From NCBI GenBank assembly GCA_900552195.1, contig URYO01000032.1, positions 1-10,256 of the forward strand: a stretch of 10,256 bases of DNA, given 5' to 3'. This document shows positions 6,928-10,256 of the stretch, piece by piece. The stretch comes from an uncultured Sutterella sp. (GTDB taxonomy: Bacteria > Pseudomonadota > Gammaproteobacteria > Burkholderiales > Burkholderiaceae_F). How positions within the stretch are numbered: the first letter of the stretch is position 1; every line of letters starts with the position of its first letter. The notes below the pieces were generated by a model. That model saw nothing but the letters and a program-made list of their open reading frames with translations, had not been told where the DNA came from and did not search any database. The translations under genes and the position numbers were made by a program.

Positions 6928-7728
6928 TTAGTCGACGGTAAGCAGGGCTTCGGGATCATCGAACTCTGCGCCGCTGGCCTTCTCGAAAAGCTCCAGGAGA
7001 GACTGAATCGTTAGTTCCTTCTTTTGCTCTCCCTTTACGTCTACCACCACACGGCCTTCGTGCATCATGATCAGACGATTGCCGAAACGCAGAGCATCTC
7101 GCATATTGTGCGTGATCATCAGCGTGGTGAGATTGCCCTCAGAAACACGCTTCTGCGTCAGATTTAAGACTTTCTCAGCCGTTTTCGGGTCTAAGGCAGC
7201 GGTGTGTTCGTCCAGAAGTAAAAGCTTGGGCGGAACCAGAGTGGCCATCAGCAGCGTGATGGATTGTCTTTGGCCGCCGGAAAGCGTTCCGATGCGGGTT
7301 TCTAGACGGTTCTCAAGACCTAAATCCAGCTCTTTCAAAGCCTCACGGAACTCAGCCAACTGACTACTCTGAGAGCTCCACTTGAGCGATAAAGGTTTGC
7401 CACGGCGGCTTGCCATTGCGAGGTTTTCGGCTACCTGCATATCGGCAGCCGTTCCTTTCATCGGATCCTGGAAAACTCGTCCGATGTACTTGGCGCGAAC
7501 ATGCTCGGGCATGCGTGTGACGTCGACTCCGTCAATGAGAATGTGGCCTTTATCAGGATAAAAAACGCCTGCAATGCAGTTCATCAAAGTAGATTTGCCG
7601 GAACCGTTGGAACCGATAACGGTGACAAAGTCTCCTTCTTCGAGCGTCAGGTTCACACCGCGAAGCGCCTTTTTCTCATTCGGCGTGTTGGGGAAGAAAG
7701 TCTTATGGAGATGAGTAATCTTAAGCAT
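6928..7728 (-). CDS. ABC transporter ATP-binding protein (TrpZ-like, COG1101 type)
   Basis: Cytoplasmic ATPase that powers the importer formed with the next two genes upstream. The 266 residues hold a full nucleotide-binding domain: Walker A GSNGSGKST (39-47), Q-loop Gln87 in GRVFQDP, ABC signature LSGGQ (149-153), Walker B LLLLDEH (169-175) and switch His207 in MITHNM. The LSGGQRQSITLLMATL and LLLLDEHTAALDP wording is characteristic of ATPases paired with ABC_sub_bind lipoproteins, including streptococcal TrpZ. The ATG at 7728 overlaps the permease stop by 8 bases (ATGCTTAA), with AGGAAG just upstream, so translation is coupled. It is the last gene of the operon, followed by a terminator. 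Family is secure; substrate is not. Confidence 0.92.
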   Translation of the reverse strand: MLKITHLHKTFFPNTPNEKKALRGVNLTLEEGDFVTVIGSNGSGKSTLMNCIAGVFYPDKGHILIDGVDVTRMPEHVRAKYIGRVFQDPMKGTAADMQVAENLAMASRRGKPLSLKWSSQSSQLAEFREALKELDLGLENRLETRIGTLSGGQRQSITLLMATLVPPKLLLLDEHTAALDPKTAEKVLNLTQKRVSEGNLTTLMITHNMRDALRFGNRLIMMHEGRVVVDVKGEQKKELTIQSLLELFEKASGAEFDDPEALLTVD

Positions 7729-8617
7729 CGGCTTCCTCCGAACGCTTCATGATGGCGAATTTGTTTTTGATCAAAGGCAGAGAAAGTGCGATAGCAACCA
7801 AAACAGCGGTGAACAGTTTGAGGTCGTTCGGCGGCATGCCCAGTTCCAGAACGATGGCGATCACGGCGCGGTACACCACAGAGCCGAGCACGACGGAAAT
7901 CAGCCAGTTCTTAAAGCTGCGCGTTCCGAAAAGCACTTCACCGATAATGACCGACGCCAAGCCGATGACGATAGTGCCGGTACCCATACCCACGTCGGCA
8001 AAGCCGTTGCTTTGGGCAACGAGGGCGCCGGAAAGGGCGACCAAACCGTTAGAGATAAGCAGTCCGAGAATGACCATGACGTTGGTGTTGATGCCTTGCG
8101 CACGGGCCATCTGAGGGTTGCAGCCGGTGGCACGAATAGCAGTACCCAGCACAGTGCCGAAGAACCAATACATGATCACACCGACTACTGTCGTTGCGAT
8201 TAAACCCACAATCAGGGTAGCGACAACCGAAGAAACCCCGAAGAGATCCTCGGTCAGCGTAAAGACGGTTTCTGCGCGGAGCAGGGGGACGTTGGCTTTT
8301 CCCATGATCATGAGGTTGACGGAGTAAAGGCCGATCATGGTCAGAATGCCGGAAAGCAGTGCCGGGATCTTAAGCTTGGTGGTCAGCAGTGCGGTGACCG
8401 TACCGCCGATGCAGCCCGCGATCAGCGCAATCAGCATGGCAAACCAAACCGAGTGACCTGCGTCGATCAAGGTAGCTGCGACAGCAGCACCGAGAGGGAA
8501 GGTGCCTTCAACGGACAAGTCTGCGATATCCAGGACGCGGAAAGTAAGGAAGACGCCGAGGGCCATAATGGCCCACAGCAAGCCTTGAGAAACGGTGGAT
8601 AAAACTAAATCTAACAT
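7721..8617 (-). CDS. ABC transporter permease (TrpY-like, COG4120 type)
   Basis: Inner-membrane channel subunit of the importer. The 298-residue protein is very hydrophobic, with about eight or nine candidate membrane segments by eye. The N-terminal stretch QGLLWAIMALGVFLTFRVLD with DLSVEGTFPLGAAVA is the hallmark of this permease family (BPD_transp_2 superfamily). A short charged tail with KRSEEADA ends the protein. The start at 8617 is fixed by this conserved N-terminus, although the bases before it are pyrimidine-rich and show no Shine-Dalgarno sequence. The start lies 15 bases after the stop of the binding-protein gene, so translation may depend on ribosomes arriving from there. The stop overlaps the ATPase start. 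Confidence 0.92.
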   Translation of the reverse strand: MLDLVLSTVSQGLLWAIMALGVFLTFRVLDIADLSVEGTFPLGAAVAATLIDAGHSVWFAMLIALIAGCIGGTVTALLTTKLKIPALLSGILTMIGLYSVNLMIMGKANVPLLRAETVFTLTEDLFGVSSVVATLIVGLIATTVVGVIMYWFFGTVLGTAIRATGCNPQMARAQGINTNVMVILGLLISNGLVALSGALVAQSNGFADVGMGTGTIVIGLASVIIGEVLFGTRSFKNWLISVVLGSVVYRAVIAIVLELGMPPNDLKLFTAVLVAIALSLPLIKNKFAIMKRSEEADA

Positions 8618-8632
8618 CGAAAGAACTTTTGA

Positions 8633-9631
8633 TTACTTAACGAGTTCGTGCTTCACATCAGCCGGGATGGTCAAGCCGAGATTCTTAACGGCGGTTTCGT
8701 TGAAAACGGTCTTGAAGTTCTTCTGATACTGGATCGGCATGGTTTCTGGCTTGGCTTTGCCTTCAAGGATATCGGCCGCCATGGTGCCTGCGATCTTGCC
8801 GAGTTCGTAGTAATCAATCGCGATAGCGGCCGTTGCTCCGCCTTTCACTTCACCGCCTTCCCCGGCAAAGACTGGCAGTTTGGCTTTTTCGGTGATTTTG
8901 ATTAGAGCCGGAACAGCGGATGCAATGGTGTTGTCCGTCGGTGTATAGATAAGGTCAACCTTGCCCACTAAGCTCTGAGCAGCCTGCTGGATGTCATTAA
9001 CGTTAGAGACAGTTGCTTCGCGAACGTTGAGATTGTGCTTCTTGGCTTCTTCTTTGAAGATCTGAACCTGACGTTCGGAATTGATTTCGCTGGAGGAGTA
9101 CATCACACCGACGTTTTTGGCGTTCGGATAAATTTTGACGATCAGTTCCAGTAAGCTGCTGATGGGCGCCATATCGGAAGACCCGGTTACGTTGGTCCCC
9201 GGTTTGTCATTGCTCTTGACGAGCTTGGCGATTTCAAAATCGGTGACAGCGGTTGCGACGATAGGAATCTTGTTCGTGGCGTTGGCCATAGTCTGAGCCG
9301 CAGGCGTTGCAATGGCGCCGATCAAGTCAACCTTATTGCCGGTAAAACGGGTTGCGATATTGCGAAGGTTGGACTGATCCGCCTGAGCATTCTGGAAGTC
9401 AAATTTGACGTTCTTGCCCTCTACGAAACCCTTGGATGCGAGGCCGTCGACAAAGCCCTTGTTGGCAGCGTCAAGCGCCTGATGTTCGACAAGCTGAACA
9501 ACACCGATGTTATATGTTTTAGCAGCAGAGGCCTGAGCAGCAGGAGTAGCCGTTTTTTTATCATCGCAGCCGGTAACGGTCAGGACTGCGGCAAGGGACG
9601 CCGCAAGAAGGCAAAGACGAGAAATTTTCAT
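8633..9631 (-). CDS. ABC transporter substrate-binding lipoprotein (TrpX-like, ABC_sub_bind family)
   Basis: Lipid-anchored periplasmic receptor that captures the solute for the importer. From the ATG at 9631 it is 332 residues. The signal has a KISR start, a hydrophobic core and the lipobox VTGC with Cys22; Asp follows at 23 and 24, which favours inner-membrane retention. A Thr/Ala-rich linker leads to YNIGVVQLVEHQALDAANKGF, the conserved first strand of ABC_sub_bind proteins (COG2984). IGAIATPAAQTMAN, IPIVATAVTDFE and IYTPTDNTIASAVPAL are also typical. A TTG 21 bases upstream is in frame, but it would put seven polar residues before the signal and has no ribosome site. The ATG has AAGAG 7 bases before it. 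Characterised relatives bind tryptophan or other aromatic amino acids, but the family is broad and the ligand here is unknown. Confidence 0.93.
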   Translation of the reverse strand: MKISRLCLLAASLAAVLTVTGCDDKKTATPAAQASAAKTYNIGVVQLVEHQALDAANKGFVDGLASKGFVEGKNVKFDFQNAQADQSNLRNIATRFTGNKVDLIGAIATPAAQTMANATNKIPIVATAVTDFEIAKLVKSNDKPGTNVTGSSDMAPISSLLELIVKIYPNAKNVGVMYSSSEINSERQVQIFKEEAKKHNLNVREATVSNVNDIQQAAQSLVGKVDLIYTPTDNTIASAVPALIKITEKAKLPVFAGEGGEVKGGATAAIAIDYYELGKIAGTMAADILEGKAKPETMPIQYQKNFKTVFNETAVKNLGLTIPADVKHELVK

Positions 9632-9678
9632 ATTTGTACTCTTGTTATGCAAATTTTTATGGAAAAACGATAAATCCT

Positions 9679-9684
9679 ATTCTA
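9679..9684 (-). promoter_or_regulatory. Candidate -10 element of the ABC importer operon
   Basis: The minus strand reads TAGAAT here (5/6 match to TATAAT), about 48 bases before the binding-protein start. The upstream gene ends in a strong terminator at 9717-9744, so a promoter is expected in the AT-rich 85 bases between. No convincing -35 hexamer is present. I see no T-box or other known leader motif. Confidence 0.3.
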
Positions 9685-9716
9685 TTTAAGAAAGGCAAAC
9701 GAAAAATCTTTTCTCA

Positions 9717-9744
9717 ATAAAAAATCAGACCCGAAGGTCTGATT
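9717..9744 (-). terminator. Intrinsic terminator after the polar amino acid ABC ATPase gene
   Basis: On the minus strand AATCAGACC and GGTCTGATT form a perfect 9-pair stem closed by a TTCG tetraloop, followed by a T-rich tail (TTTTTTATT overlapping the stem base). It lies 27 bases past the ATPase stop. It separates that gene from the importer operon on the same strand. Confidence 0.9.
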
Positions 9745-9771
9745 GGCAGAAAAGAAAAGCTGAAACCGAGG

Positions 9772-10256
9772 CTACAGGATCTTGGAGAGGAAATCCTGAG
9801 TCCGTTTGTTCTTCGGATGAGAGAAGAATTCTTCAGGTGTGGCTTCTTCGACAATTAAGCCGCCGTCTACGAACATCACGCGGTCGCCGACTTCCTTGGC
9901 GAAGCCCATTTCGTGTGTGACCACCACCATGGTCATGCCTTCTTTTGCAAGCGACTTCATAACGTCCAAAACTTCCTTTACCATTTCCGGGTCAAGAGCG
10001 CTGGTCGGTTCATCAAAGAGCAAAGCTTTCGGGTTCATGGCTAAGGCACGGGCGATAGCAACACGCTGCTGTTGGCCGCCGGAGAGTTCATCCGGCATGG
10101 CATCGGCTTTATGTTCCAAACCGACGCGTTTGAGTAGACGCATGGCTTTTTCTTTAGCTTCTTCTTTAGATTTACCGCGGACCTGCATCGGCGCGAGCAT
10201 GATGTTCTGCAGAACAGTCATGTTGGGGAACAGGTTAAATCTCTGGAAGACCATAC
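9772..10256 (-). CDS. Polar amino acid ABC transporter ATP-binding protein, C-terminal part (GlnQ/HisP/ArtP type; partial)
   Basis: ATPase subunit of an amino acid importer. The window holds the last 160 or so residues; the N-terminus with Walker A lies beyond the right edge, and the frame is open to the last base. Visible landmarks are the Q-loop [18 protein letters not shown], the signature [15 protein letters not shown], Walker [17 protein letters not shown] and the switch region [13 protein letters not shown], with His in THEM. The tail ([23 protein letters not shown]) is very typical of the PAAT family, which covers glutamine, glutamate, arginine, histidine and cystine. The Met at 10254 is internal. 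Associated permease and binding-protein genes would be expected further right. The specific substrate cannot be told from this part. Confidence 0.95.
   Translation of the reverse strand, partial: MVFQRFNLFPNMTVLQNIMLAPMQVRGKSKEEAKEKAMRLLKRVGLEHKADAMPDELSGGQQQRVAIARALAMNPKALLFDEPTSALDPEMVKEVLDVMKSLAKEGMTMVVVTHEMGFAKEVGDRVMFVDGGLIVEEATPEEFFSHPKNKRTQDFLSKIL

Noticed and set aside
7749..8114. Plus-strand frame of 121 codons opposite the permease
   Set aside because: It is antisense to a conserved membrane protein and its Thr/Ser/Pro-rich translation is a shadow of hydrophobic codons.
9632..9652. Seven-residue N-terminal extension of the binding protein from a TTG
   Set aside because: It would place polar residues before the lipoprotein signal and lacks a ribosome site; the ATG at 9631 has one.

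Overview
The window reads as chromosomal DNA of a Gram-negative betaproteobacterium, most likely an anaerobic gut Burkholderiales of the Sutterellaceae type (Parasutterella, Turicimonas or Sutterella relatives). This placement is an inference from three things: the cysS, DNA glycosylase, accA, tilS gene order, the pairing of a small multiheme cytochrome c with a Tat-exported flavoprotein reductase, and GC content that looks close to 50%. No 16S rRNA or other direct taxonomic marker is present.

Layout from left to right. (1) 1-1861, plus strand: the 3' end of a small periplasmic tetraheme cytochrome c, then a flavoprotein of the fumarate-reductase-like FAD_binding_2 family. Together they look like a two-subunit periplasmic respiratory reductase. 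The flavoprotein gene is broken here. Its twin-arginine leader (285-443) and its body (392-1861) are in different frames, and the stretch that should encode the glycine-rich FAD-binding loop is absent. (2) 1875-2210: a bidirectional terminator with two further inverted repeats, then a minus-strand gene for a 68-residue His/Tyr-rich lipoprotein. (3) 2211-2441: a divergent intergenic region with a candidate promoter for each side and two mutually exclusive hairpins. (4) 2442-6893, plus strand: cysS, a 3-methyladenine-type DNA glycosylase, accA and tilS, packed with tiny gaps or overlaps and probably one operon. They serve Cys-tRNA charging, base-excision repair, fatty-acid synthesis and tRNA-Ile lysidine formation. 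(5) 6869-9684, minus strand: a three-gene ABC importer operon (lipoprotein binding protein, permease, ATPase) of the TrpXYZ-like type. Its terminator lies inside the last codons of convergent tilS. (6) 9717-10256, minus strand: a strong UUCG-type terminator and the C-terminal 160 or so residues of a polar-amino-acid (GlnQ/HisP-type) ABC ATPase that runs off the window.

The most notable points are the disrupted flavoprotein, whose surviving active site has lost the residues that bind and reduce fumarate in Shewanella Fcc3; the small His/Tyr-rich lipoprotein; and the alternative hairpins upstream of cysS. I see no CRISPR array, insertion sequence, phage gene, tRNA or rRNA, and no clear new defence or mobile system.
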